Part shown: positions 47,651-56,141 of the stretch, in pieces
Numbering within the stretch: the first letter of the stretch is position 1
Layout of the letters: each line of letters opens with the position of its first letter
Translations under genes and position numbers: made by a program
Assembly: GCA_031390755.1 (NCBI GenBank)
Contig: JANMTS010000185.1
Span: 25,435-89,434 of the forward strand
Length of the DNA: 64,000 nt
Source: DATMER01 sp031390755
GTDB taxonomy: Bacteria; Acidobacteriota; Thermoanaerobaculia; Multivoradales; UBA5704
Direction: 5' to 3'
Notes under the pieces: model-generated
The model's database searches: none
What the model was told of the DNA's origin: nothing
Seen by the model: the letters and a program-made list of their open reading frames with translations, nothing else

Positions 47651-49129
47651 ATGCCGTTGAGTCAGGACGAAGTCCTTTTCGGGCGCATCGCTCTCCACTA
47701 CAAGCTCGTCTCCCAGGACCAGCTCACCGGGGCGACCGCCGTATGGAATCAGGAAGGCGGATTGCGCGGCCTGGGCGAGATCCTCCTCGATCAGGGCGTG
47801 GTGAACGACCGCCAGCTCGATCAGCTCCGCGGCGTCCAGCGGGACTACATCGCCAAGCAGCGCGCCCAGCAGCAGGGCCAGGCGGCCCCCGCGGCCGGAG
47901 GACAGCCGGTGCCCGTCATCCCGGCGCCGGCTCCCGCGCCGCCTGCTGCGGCTCCAACCGCTCCCGCCGCGGCTCCCCCGGCTCCGGCGGCCGCAGCTCC
48001 GGCGGCCGTACCGGCTCCCGTACCGGAACAACCGGTGAGCACCGGTCCGCCCACGATCGCCGACGTCCCCTGGGGGATGACCTCGCGCCGGATCGACGCG
48101 CTCCTGACCTACACCGTGCGGCAGCGCGCCAGCGATCTTCATCTTCACAGCGGCTCGCCCATCAAGCTGCGGCGCCACGGCATCCTCTCCGACCTCGACT
48201 CCGAGCCGCTCGCCCGCTCCACGAGCGACGCCATGATCCGCGAGATCCTGACGCCCGAGCAGCAGAGCGACCTCGAGGAGCACGGCCAGATCGACTTCGC
48301 CTACACCCTGCCGGATGTCGGCCGCTTCCGCGGCAACGCCTACCGGCAGCAGCGCGGCGTCGACGCCGTCTTCCGGGCCATTCCGCCGAACCCGCCGACC
48401 CTGGAGGAGCTGGGCCTGCCGGCCAACCTGGCGCGCTTCGCCAACTTCCACCAGGGCCTGGTGCTCTTCACCGGCCCGGCCGGCTGCGGCAAGTCCTCGA
48501 CCCTCGCCGCCATGGTGAACATCATCAACCAGGACCGGCAGGACCACATCATCACCGTCGAGGACCCGATCGAGTACATCCACCGCTCCCAGAAGTGCGT
48601 GGTCAACCAGCGGCAGACCGGGCGGCACACCAACTCCTTCGCCCGCGCGTTGCGCGCCGCGCTGCGCGAGGACCCCGACGTGATCGCCATCGGCGAGCTG
48701 CGCGACCTGGAGACCATCTCCCTCGCCCTCACCGCGGCGGAGACCGGCCACCTCGTGCTCGCGTCGCTGCACACCAACAACTCGATCCGCACCATCAACC
48801 GGGTCCTCGGCGTCTTTCCGCCGGAGCAGCAGGAGCAGATCCGCACCATGGTCTCCGAGTCGCTGCGCGCCGTGGTCTCTCAGCGGCTCGTGGCGAAGGC
48901 CGACGGCACCGGCCGCGTCCCGGCCCTGGAGGTTCTGGTCTGCAACAAGGCCGTGGGCAACCTGATCCGGGACAACAAGACCTTCCAGATCAAGTCGGTG
49001 CTCCAGACCGGCGCCACCCACGGCATGTGCCTGCTGGACGCCTCGCTCGCCGACCTCGTCAAGAACAAGGTCATCACCCGGGAAGAGGCGCAGCGCAACG
49101 CCGAAGACCCGGCCAAGTTCGCCAGTTGA
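47651..49129 (+). CDS. PilT-like type IV pilus ATPase with N-terminal extension
   Basis: 492 residues. An N-terminal domain (about 1-80, like the MshEN/GspE N-domain region) and an Ala/Pro-rich linker (80-145) precede the PilT ATPase: SDLHLHSGSPIKLRRHG, Walker A GPAGCGKSST, the Asp-box ITVEDPIEY and Walker B DPDVIAIGELRDLETI. The Walker A has Ala and Cys where PilT has Thr and Ser. It probably drives pilus retraction or a related motor. ATG 47651 begins the domain. A second PilT follows 28 bp later. Confidence 0.88.
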   Translation: MPLSQDEVLFGRIALHYKLVSQDQLTGATAVWNQEGGLRGLGEILLDQGVVNDRQLDQLRGVQRDYIAKQRAQQQGQAAPAAGGQPVPVIPAPAPAPPAAAPTAPAAAPPAPAAAAPAAVPAPVPEQPVSTGPPTIADVPWGMTSRRIDALLTYTVRQRASDLHLHSGSPIKLRRHGILSDLDSEPLARSTSDAMIREILTPEQQSDLEEHGQIDFAYTLPDVGRFRGNAYRQQRGVDAVFRAIPPNPPTLEELGLPANLARFANFHQGLVLFTGPAGCGKSSTLAAMVNIINQDRQDHIITVEDPIEYIHRSQKCVVNQRQTGRHTNSFARALRAALREDPDVIAIGELRDLETISLALTAAETGHLVLASLHTNNSIRTINRVLGVFPPEQQEQIRTMVSESLRAVVSQRLVAKADGTGRVPALEVLVCNKAVGNLIRDNKTFQIKSVLQTGATHGMCLLDASLADLVKNKVITREEAQRNAEDPAKFAS

Positions 49130-49157
49130 TGCCGACAGAACGAGAGGACCGACGGTC

Positions 49158-50225
49158 ATGGCTCCCCGGCTGCACGAGCTCTTCCACTATCTGAGGGACA
49201 ACAAGGGGTCGGACCTCCACATGGCCGCGGGCCTGGAGCCGCGCATCCGCGTCCACGGCTCCCTGGTGGCGGTCGACGGCTGGCCCGTTCTCACCCACGA
49301 AGCCCTCAGCGAGATCCTCCGGGAGATCGCGAACGAGGCGCAGTGGCAGGATTACGAGGCCTGCGGCGACCTCGACTTCGCCTACGGCATGGAGGGCGTG
49401 GCCCGTTTCCGCGCCAACTACCTGCGGCAGGAGAACGGCGCGGGCGCGGTCTTCCGGATCATTCCGGAGGAGATCGTGCCGCTCGAAAAGCTCAACCTTC
49501 CGAAGGCGATCGAGACCCTGGCCCATCTCCAGCAGGGTCTGGTCCTGGTGACCGGCCCCACGGGCTCGGGCAAGTCGACCACGCTCGCCGCCATCATCGA
49601 CAAGATCAACACGACCTACTGCAAGCACATCGTGACGATCGAGGACCCGGTCGAGTTCGTCCACAAGAACAAGAAGTCGGACTTCTCGCAGCGCGAGGTC
49701 GGAGCCGACACCGAGAGCTTCGGATCGGCGCTGCGCGCCGCCATCCGCCAGGACGCGGACGTCATCCTCGTCGGCGAGATGCGCGACCTGGAGACCATCT
49801 CCCTGGCCGTCACCGCGGCCGAGATGGGCGCGCTCGTCTTCGGCACCCTGCACACCAACGGCGCGGGCAACACCATCGACCGCCTGATCGACGCCTTCCC
49901 CGCCGACGAGCAGGCGCAGATCCGCACCACGCTCGCCGAGTCCGTGGCCGGCATCGTCTCGCAGCTCCTCCTGCGCACCGCGGACGGCCAGGGCCGCTGC
50001 GCCGTCAACGAGATCCTCCTGAAGACCCCGGGCCTCCCCAACATCATCCGCGAAGGCAACACCCCGATGATCCAGACCATCATCCAGGGCGGCAAATCCA
50101 TCGGCATGCAGTTGATGGACGACGCCCTCATGGCCCTCGTCGACGAGAAGCGCATCACCGGCCACGAGGCCTACATGAAGGCCTCGAACAAGCAGCGCTT
50201 CGAGAATTTGACGGGAGACGACTAG
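49158..50225 (+). CDS. Twitching-motility ATPase PilT
   Basis: 355 residues, the standard PilT length. Motifs: NKGSDLHMAAGLEPRIRVHG, Walker A GPTGSGKSTT, ITIEDPVEFVH, Walker B DVILVGEMRDLETIS and AETGH-equivalent AAEMGALVFGTLHTNGA. It retracts type IV pili. Immediately downstream of the extended PilT, so the two may form a mixed hexamer or act in different contexts. Confidence 0.93.
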   Translation: MAPRLHELFHYLRDNKGSDLHMAAGLEPRIRVHGSLVAVDGWPVLTHEALSEILREIANEAQWQDYEACGDLDFAYGMEGVARFRANYLRQENGAGAVFRIIPEEIVPLEKLNLPKAIETLAHLQQGLVLVTGPTGSGKSTTLAAIIDKINTTYCKHIVTIEDPVEFVHKNKKSDFSQREVGADTESFGSALRAAIRQDADVILVGEMRDLETISLAVTAAEMGALVFGTLHTNGAGNTIDRLIDAFPADEQAQIRTTLAESVAGIVSQLLLRTADGQGRCAVNEILLKTPGLPNIIREGNTPMIQTIIQGGKSIGMQLMDDALMALVDEKRITGHEAYMKASNKQRFENLTGDD

Positions 50226-50241
50226 GTCGGACGGGTGCTTC

Positions 50242-50574
50242 TCAGATTCGCAGCCAGCGAGCCTCTCGCTGGAGGGTCTGCGGAAACCGGCCGCCCCGCT
50301 GCTGGAGATCGTCCCATTCCTGAAGGGTGTAGACCAACAACTCGGCAGGAACCGGCAAGGTACCGATCTCCCAGCTGAGCGCGCGCCGCTCGAAGGGTTC
50401 CGGCGACCTCTCGACCACGGCGATCAGGTCGAGGTCGCTGCCCACCCCGGCGTCTCCCCTCGCATAGGAGCCGAAGTAACCGAGCCGAACGAGACCGGGA
50501 TGGCGCGGCGCCTCTCGCGCCGCCCAATCGACGACGCCCTTCTCCACAGTTTCCCGGTCAGGCCATCTGAGCAC
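50242..50574 (-). CDS. MNT-type minimal nucleotidyltransferase (HEPN partner)
   Basis: 110 residues from GTG 50574 (VLRWPDRETV, a usual family start). GYFGSYARGDAGVGSDLDL is the nucleotidyltransferase motif with both metal Asp in DLDLI. MNT proteins usually serve as antitoxins to HEPN RNases, which they AMPylate. Here the HEPN partner directly upstream appears truncated. The start overlaps the HEPN frame by 17 bp. Confidence 0.82.
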   Translation of the reverse strand: MLRWPDRETVEKGVVDWAAREAPRHPGLVRLGYFGSYARGDAGVGSDLDLIAVVERSPEPFERRALSWEIGTLPVPAELLVYTLQEWDDLQQRGGRFPQTLQREARWLRI

Positions 50575-50704
50575 GGACGAAGTCAAGGATCTCACCGGCA
50601 TATCGAATCGCCCCTTCGCTCTGGATCTCTCCGTAATGCTCGAACGGGGGACCCTCGGGATGTCCATCGGGATATCGCGTCCCGATGTAGAAGTTGTCGA
50701 GCAC
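50558..50704 (-). pseudogene. HEPN-domain remnant (C-terminal third)
   Basis: A minus-strand frame reads VLDNFYIGTRYPDGHPEG, then PFEHYGEIQSEGAIRYAGEI and LDFVRAQMA before TGA at 50558-50560. This is the C-terminal signature of HEPN proteins (NFYIPTRYPD, EHY, AI..A.EI..FV). The in-frame sequence before it does not encode the rest of the domain, and about 55 bp further upstream the 42-bp repeat begins. The toxin is therefore probably dead. GTG 50704 is only a formal start. Confidence 0.65.
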
Positions 50705-50761
50705 CTTACAATCCTCCTTGACCTGAATCCTACGACTTGAATCATATCCTGGTCCCTTCCA

Positions 50762-50837
50762 CGCCGGACGCAGGGAACACGGCTTTCCCCCGAGCCGGCG
50801 TCTTGCCGGATGGAGGGAAAGGAGCTTTCCCCGCTAC
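50762..50837 (-). repeat. Second, shorter copy of the 42-bp repeat
   Basis: Read on the minus strand this gives the same unit as the 3.6-kb array (ggggaaagctcctttccctc, then catccggcaagacgccgg) and ends in the same gcgtccggcgtgga. About 1.8 units. It lies between the HEPN remnant and the Asp-hydroxylase gene. Confidence 0.85.
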
Positions 50838-50892
50838 AGGGGGGACGGGAACGGTGACCAGCCGATCCGCACCACCCTGGCCGCCCTCCGCG

Positions 50893-51909
50893 TCACCCGT
50901 ACACCCAAGCCGGGCTGCGCGCGGGCTGTACCTGCTGCATGTACCCGCTTTGCGTCTTCGCCGCAGCACTGACCTCCAGAAGAAGCTCGATCTCGGCTGG
51001 GGCCAGGTCCGGGTGGAAAAAGTCGAAGAGCAGGACGAAGCGCGGCTGAGAGCTCATGTTCCAGGCGGAATGCAGGAACGAGTCGTCAAAGACCACGCAT
51101 CTGCCGACCTCGAGCCGGACCTCGCGGTCGGCGATCCGGAGCCCGCACTGCTCGGGCACCCGCAGGGGCAGTTGGCAGCGCAACTTCGCGTTGGTCAGGC
51201 CACAGTGAGGGAGCACATTGGTTCCGGGTGCCAGCGCCGAGAACAAGGCGGTGCTGAAGGTCGTCACACCCGGAATCGTTTCGAGAAGCCGCGCGGTCTC
51301 CGGGCAGGCGCCACACGTGGCGTCCATCCGCTTGCCGAAGACCCAGAAGTAGGCGGCGGCCCAGGAGCCGGTGCTCGTGTGCTGCTTGTAGACCTCGGAA
51401 AAGCCCTGCCGGGAAGCGAGAAGCCCATCCAACTCCGCGAGAATCGCGGGCGCGGCAGCCTCAAGGCCCGCGGTCCAGGCGAAGCGCTCCCGATCATGAA
51501 CCTCGCGGGTGCTCAATCCGGGGTAATAGAGGTCCGGCTGCTGATGCTCGAACGGAGAGCGGAGAGGGAAAAGGCCGCTGCGCTCCCGGGCCAAGTGCTC
51601 CGTCGCGGCGCGGCGGAACAGCTGGAGACGGGAGAGCTCTTCAGGCCCGTCGGGGCGGACCAGGATCCCCTGGGCGATCATGGATTCCACAAGCCCGTCG
51701 AGCTCCGCGCGCTCGATCTCCCACTCCTGGGCCAGATCGTCGAACACCTCGTCGACACAGGCAGGCCGGGAGAACTTGAGCAAGACTTCCATCTCACTCC
51801 GGTTCAGCTCCTGGAACTGGCGCCAGCCCGGCATCTTGACCGCAAAGGTCGCTGCGGGGGTCACCTGGATCGCCAACGACACGGAAACGACGTAGAGCTC
51901 TTTTGCCAT
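50893..51909 (-). CDS. RRE-like domain fused to aspartyl/asparaginyl beta-hydroxylase
   Basis: 338 residues from ATG 51909. Residues about 30-95 (ATFAVKMPGWRQFQ, LNRSEMEVLLKFSRPA, LDGLVESMIAQGILV) read like a PqqD-type winged helix that binds leader peptides. The rest is an Asp/Asn beta-hydroxylase domain: LPHCGLTNAKLRCQLPLRVP (first His), CVVFDDSFLHSAWN (second His) and PRFVLLFDFFHPDL (Arg for 2-oxoglutarate). It should hydroxylate Asp or Asn in the precursor; the core contains Asp and Asn. It overlaps no other gene and is followed upstream by the LLM gene with 31 bp spacing. Confidence 0.8.
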   Translation of the reverse strand: MAKELYVVSVSLAIQVTPAATFAVKMPGWRQFQELNRSEMEVLLKFSRPACVDEVFDDLAQEWEIERAELDGLVESMIAQGILVRPDGPEELSRLQLFRRAATEHLARERSGLFPLRSPFEHQQPDLYYPGLSTREVHDRERFAWTAGLEAAAPAILAELDGLLASRQGFSEVYKQHTSTGSWAAAYFWVFGKRMDATCGACPETARLLETIPGVTTFSTALFSALAPGTNVLPHCGLTNAKLRCQLPLRVPEQCGLRIADREVRLEVGRCVVFDDSFLHSAWNMSSQPRFVLLFDFFHPDLAPAEIELLLEVSAAAKTQSGYMQQVQPARSPAWVYG

Positions 51910-51940
51910 GGGATCGATCCTCAACTCTTCTTCGGTCCGG

Positions 51941-52861
51941 TCAGTCCGCAACCGTGGCGGGCAAGGGTACGGTCTCCTCGCTCTGGATGCCCAGGGCCTC
52001 CGCGAGAAGGCGGTAAGAGCTGACGCGCTGCTCGTACCGCTCGCTCAGATCGAGAAAGACGATCTCGCGGGTGCGATAGCGCTCCCGCAGCGATTCGACG
52101 CCTTCACGGCACTGCTCCGGCGTGCCGACGAGCGTGGGGGTCACTTCTTGCTGCCGGTCGTCCGCAATCCTTCGCGCCTCGGCCTCATCCTCATGGCAAA
52201 CGCCGGCCACGGCCAGGCTCCACCGCGGCGCCGGCAACTCGGGGCTGGGTTGGAAGCGATCCTGGTATTGAGCGATCACATCGTGCGGATCGACCACCTG
52301 ATTGAGGAAAAGCGAGAGACAGAAAGCCGTGCCGTTCGCCGCGGCCAGCGGCATGCTGGTCGCCGTGGAGCCCAGGACCCAGACCTCGGGAGGCGCGATG
52401 TTCAGGGGAGGCACGGCCTCCTCTCCATGCCCGCGCAGAAACGTGAGGAGCTCCTTCACCTTGTCTTCGTAAGGACGGCGGTCCTGGCGATTCTCCAGCA
52501 GCAGGCTCTCGACCCCGCCGTGAGCCCTGCCGCGGCCCAGCCCGAGATCGATCCTGCCGGGGAAGACCATGTTGAGGAAGCGGAAGCACGAGGCCACCTT
52601 GAATGGGCTGTAGTAGCTCAGGAGGATCCCCGCCGTTCCAATGTGCATGCGGTTCGTCACCCCGGCGAGAATGGGCAGCAGGATTTCCGGGGACGATTGG
52701 ATCACCTTCGGCGAGTGATGCTCGGCAATCCAATACCGCGAGTAGCCGAACGACTCCAGTGCAGGAGCCAGGTCGAGGGCCTGCCAGAGACCGTCGACAG
52801 GCTGCAGGCCGCGCGGTACGACACAGAAATCGAGAGCGCTCAACTGAAAAGGCTCGGACAT
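51941..52861 (-). CDS. LLM-class flavin-dependent oxidoreductase (luciferase-like)
   Basis: 306 residues. Luciferase-like monooxygenase fold: LSALDFCVVPRG, RYWIAEHHSPKVIQSSPEILL, RMHIGTAGILLSYYSPFKVA and GRIDLGLGRGRAHGG are typical; VWVLGSTATSMPLAA is the flavin-phosphate region. The type is close to MsnO8-like enzymes. In a lanthipeptide locus it may oxidise the precursor (for example at the C-terminus, an aromatic residue or a ring) but the substrate is unknown. It starts 13 bp after lanB. Confidence 0.85.
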   Translation of the reverse strand: MSEPFQLSALDFCVVPRGLQPVDGLWQALDLAPALESFGYSRYWIAEHHSPKVIQSSPEILLPILAGVTNRMHIGTAGILLSYYSPFKVASCFRFLNMVFPGRIDLGLGRGRAHGGVESLLLENRQDRRPYEDKVKELLTFLRGHGEEAVPPLNIAPPEVWVLGSTATSMPLAAANGTAFCLSLFLNQVVDPHDVIAQYQDRFQPSPELPAPRWSLAVAGVCHEDEAEARRIADDRQQEVTPTLVGTPEQCREGVESLRERYRTREIVFLDLSERYEQRVSSYRLLAEALGIQSEETVPLPATVAD

Positions 52862-52874
52862 CGCTCACCTCTTT

Positions 52875-55800
52875 TCACAACCGGTCTTCACTGCTGCTCC
52901 GCGCGGCCTGGGCGGTGTAGTGGCGAAACAGGAGCTCCGCCAGGACCAGCTCGTGCTGCCGTCCCTCAGCCCGGAGCAGGCGGTTCACGTGCATGTGGAT
53001 GAGGCTCAGCGCGAGCTCGCCGCGTGAAAGGAGAAGCCGTCCGGATCTCTCGAGGGCCACGAGCTCCGCGATCGCCGGAGCCGACTGCCGGGAACGCCGC
53101 CGCAAGGCCGCGAACCCCGGAGCCAGAGAGTCCTGGTCATCCCAGTCCGGCTGAACCAGGAGGGAGACCTCGTCGCGCAGCCTGCGCTGCCTGTCTCCGA
53201 GTTGCTGCTTGAGTCTCTGGTCAGCGCGGAGCTCCCGGGTGTAGCTCCCCCGCATCGCCGCCATCACCTGGGTCCGGCCCGGGAGATCGAGCCCGAGGTC
53301 CGACAGCAGGAGGTCGATGCCCCGGACTGCCAGGCGCCAGCGCTCCCCGGCCGCACTCTCACCCTCCAGCGCTTCGACGATCCCGAGGGCCGCTTCGCTA
53401 TCGGCGCAGAACAGCGACTCCACAGGCCAGATCGCCTCCGGCCCGCCGTAGCGGGAGACCTCTCTCTGGTAGGTGTCGAACTGGAGGCGCCAGATCAGGC
53501 CACGGTCCAGAAGAGACTCGGCCTCCCGCTGAAGCGCGGGGAGGACGCGGCCGTGAAGCGCCTTCGGATCGCCGTGCAGGCGGACGCGCAGGTGCCAGTC
53601 CGGATCGCCGTAGCGGATGAAGAACCAGGCGTCGGCGTCCCCGGAGGCCATGGCCTGTCGCACCACCGGGGCCACGGCCTCTCTCAAGACCGTGTCGGCG
53701 GTCGCCGTGCCCGTATAGAGCTTGGCGAAGAGCCATTCCGATCCAGGTGGAAAGGCCCTGCGCGCCGACGGAGCTTCCCGGCGCAGAGGCCTGGCCTCCG
53801 CGGCCGGACCGGGACGCACGAAAGGAACGACGAGCTCCTGGGCGAAACGTCCCTCCGGTCCCTCCACCCAGTGGTCTTCAGGGCCGGGGAATTGCTCTTG
53901 CAGGGTTACGGAAGAACGGCCCTGGGCCTCGTCGAGAAAGATCTCGGCGCTGACGATGTTCTCGAAATCCACCGGCAACTCGTTGTCCGAGTCCACCAGC
54001 AGCACACACCGCGGCAGGCCGCGGCGTTCGCGCCACCCCCGCAGCTGCCGCAGGCTTTCAGGGCCCTTCCAGCGGGCCAGCTCCCGCACCTCCTGGGCTG
54101 AAACGGTCCAGCGCGCCCGCTCGAGAACCAGGCGCCCACAGGTCACCCGCGGCAGGAACGGCGCGGTCTGCAACGGCCCCCATTGCCAGTAGAGCGCGCC
54201 GAGCGTTCCCTGGGTCTGGAGCGCGCAGAGGAAGCGGTAGACCCCCAGGCTCCCGAGATGATAGTTGTGCGCCGTGGTCAAGCGGGGAATCACCTCGCGC
54301 CCCAGCCGCTCCGAGGTGAGGACGACCCGGCCGGAAACGACCGAGACCCGCAGGTCCGAGACCGGGATCTGGTGCTCTGGATCGACCGCGGCCCGGCACA
54401 GGAACGGAATCTCGTACCGGCGCAGCACCGGACGAGCCACGATGTTGCCCAGGCGGCCCTCCTGAAGGTGGACGACCTCGGCGAACACGGCATCCGGCCG
54501 CAGGCGCTCTTCCTCTTCCACGTGCGCCCGGACGCCGTTGAGGATGTCTCCGTCCGCGTGGCAGAACCGGCCGAGGAGGCGCGCCCCGGAAGGGCCCGCA
54601 GCGTTCACGAGATGCACTTCGAACCGGCCCTGGCGCAGGGCGTCGGCCGACCGTGCCGCCACCCGGGCCAGCACGTGGAGAGCGTCGGGAAGCGGCGGCG
54701 GCGGCGGCGACGGGTTCGAAAGCATCTCCAGGTCGGCAGGCCCGAGATCGATGCGGTGCTCTCCCCGCGCCACCGCCTCGTGAACCAGGTGCTGCAGGTG
54801 CTGATCCCGCCGATCCCAGACGACGGTCCCGCCGGGCGCGGCCGGAAACGCCAGCCCTGCCAGGAGGGGAGCCCCTTCCGCCGGCTCCTCCGACTGGCGA
54901 AACCCGATGCCGGCCTCCTCGTCCAGAACCTCCATGAGCGGCACCTCCCGGCGGTCGCCGAATCGCGCTTCGAACGCCTCGCGGAAGCGGTCGAAAGGAT
55001 CCGAAGACCGCGGGGCGAGCCGGTACAGAACGTCAACGCCCCGGCGCAGCTCCTCGATCACCGCTCCCCCAAGCACGGCCTCGGGAGCCGGTTTCACCAT
55101 GTCGATCTGCACGAAACGGGAGGGGTCCACCTCCAGGCCAAGGTCCGCCAACCCACGGATCAGCTCCTGGTAAGCGTCCGGCTCGTGCCCGAGGCCGGCT
55201 TCGTCGAGCCGGGCCAGACCTTTCGCGAAGTGGTCGAGCGCGCCGGCTGCCGCGCTTCCGGCCAGGCGCAGATGGGAGACCAGATCCGGCATCGGGTCCG
55301 GCCCCGTAACCCGCGGCGCGAGATCGGAGACCAGGATCTGACTCTCGACCAGCTCATCGACGAACTGCCGGGCCTCTTCAGGAAGGATCTCCGGATCGGC
55401 CGCGACCAACGCCGAGGCCAGCTCCTCCAGGAGCGCCCCTGCGCCGGCCCGGGCCAGCGTGTCCTGGATGAACGGGCTGGCCTCCAGGGCCATGAGCCGG
55501 TAGGCTCTGCCAGTGCCGGACAAGGCCGACTCGGCATACCTCAGGCGCCCTGCGGCCTCGTAGAGGCTGGAGTTGGGACGGTGGATCAGGGTCGGCCGCA
55601 GCTCCGGCCGAGCGGCGAGGCTCTCGCACAGCCTGGAGAAGCAGTCCATGTCGAGGCGCGTGTGCCGGCGGTACGTGGCCCGGGGCCCCAGGCGAAGCCG
55701 CGTCTCTCCCGCCTCGGGCACGACGGTCCCGGCCGAGCAGCCGGAGAAGAGCCCGAACGGTGTGGCGCGCGTTGTCATCCGTGCCAGGTAACGGACGAGA

Positions 55801-56135
55801 GCCCTCTCGATGCGAGCCCCCTTTTTCCCCTCGGGCTGGCGGCGCCACCTCTCGGAGGCTTCGAAAAGGGAAGGGGACGCCACATGGAGCGCCTCCCGGA
55901 TCTCCGGCCGCTCCAGCCTCTCCATCAGCCGGGCGCGCAGGCGTTCGCGGTCCGAGGCGATGGCGCGCGCCATCGCTTCGGAGTCGCCCGCATCCACCCC
56001 CGGAGCTTCCAGGCCCTCTCCCCAGGCCTCGAAGTCCTCGAACGGCAGAAGAGGCGTACGGGCCACGAAGAACCCGGAGGCGGCGAACCCCCGCCCGGAC
56101 GCGTTGTCTGGCATTTGGTGGGTAGATGGTAACAT
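52875..56135 (-). CDS. Class I lanthipeptide dehydratase, full-length LanB
   Basis: 1086 residues from ATG 56135. The glutamylation part (about 20-780) starts FFVARTPLLPFEDFEAW and includes RYLARMTTRATPFGLFSGCSAG and the Lant_dehydr_N block VVHLQEGRLGNIVARPVLRRYEIPF. The elimination (SpaB_C) domain covers about 790-1070: WLFAKLYTGTATADTVLREAV, WFFIRYGDPDWHLRVRLHG, FDTYQREVSRYGG. It glutamylates Ser/Thr with Glu-tRNA and eliminates to dehydro residues. The start is chosen from GGGGGG about 10 bp before ATG 56135; ATG 56114 is a second option. The frame remains open to 57263 but there it is antisense to lanC. Confidence 0.92.
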   Translation of the reverse strand: MLPSTHQMPDNASGRGFAASGFFVARTPLLPFEDFEAWGEGLEAPGVDAGDSEAMARAIASDRERLRARLMERLERPEIREALHVASPSLFEASERWRRQPEGKKGARIERALVRYLARMTTRATPFGLFSGCSAGTVVPEAGETRLRLGPRATYRRHTRLDMDCFSRLCESLAARPELRPTLIHRPNSSLYEAAGRLRYAESALSGTGRAYRLMALEASPFIQDTLARAGAGALLEELASALVAADPEILPEEARQFVDELVESQILVSDLAPRVTGPDPMPDLVSHLRLAGSAAAGALDHFAKGLARLDEAGLGHEPDAYQELIRGLADLGLEVDPSRFVQIDMVKPAPEAVLGGAVIEELRRGVDVLYRLAPRSSDPFDRFREAFEARFGDRREVPLMEVLDEEAGIGFRQSEEPAEGAPLLAGLAFPAAPGGTVVWDRRDQHLQHLVHEAVARGEHRIDLGPADLEMLSNPSPPPPPLPDALHVLARVAARSADALRQGRFEVHLVNAAGPSGARLLGRFCHADGDILNGVRAHVEEEERLRPDAVFAEVVHLQEGRLGNIVARPVLRRYEIPFLCRAAVDPEHQIPVSDLRVSVVSGRVVLTSERLGREVIPRLTTAHNYHLGSLGVYRFLCALQTQGTLGALYWQWGPLQTAPFLPRVTCGRLVLERARWTVSAQEVRELARWKGPESLRQLRGWRERRGLPRCVLLVDSDNELPVDFENIVSAEIFLDEAQGRSSVTLQEQFPGPEDHWVEGPEGRFAQELVVPFVRPGPAAEARPLRREAPSARRAFPPGSEWLFAKLYTGTATADTVLREAVAPVVRQAMASGDADAWFFIRYGDPDWHLRVRLHGDPKALHGRVLPALQREAESLLDRGLIWRLQFDTYQREVSRYGGPEAIWPVESLFCADSEAALGIVEALEGESAAGERWRLAVRGIDLLLSDLGLDLPGRTQVMAAMRGSYTRELRADQRLKQQLGDRQRRLRDEVSLLVQPDWDDQDSLAPGFAALRRRSRQSAPAIAELVALERSGRLLLSRGELALSLIHMHVNRLLRAEGRQHELVLAELLFRHYTAQAARSSSEDRL

Positions 56136-56141
56136 GGCCAC

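Noticed and set aside
45200..49159. The M28 peptidase frame extended to 1319 codons
   Set aside because: The extra part is antisense to the PilT gene; the peptidase TM helix starts near 47563.
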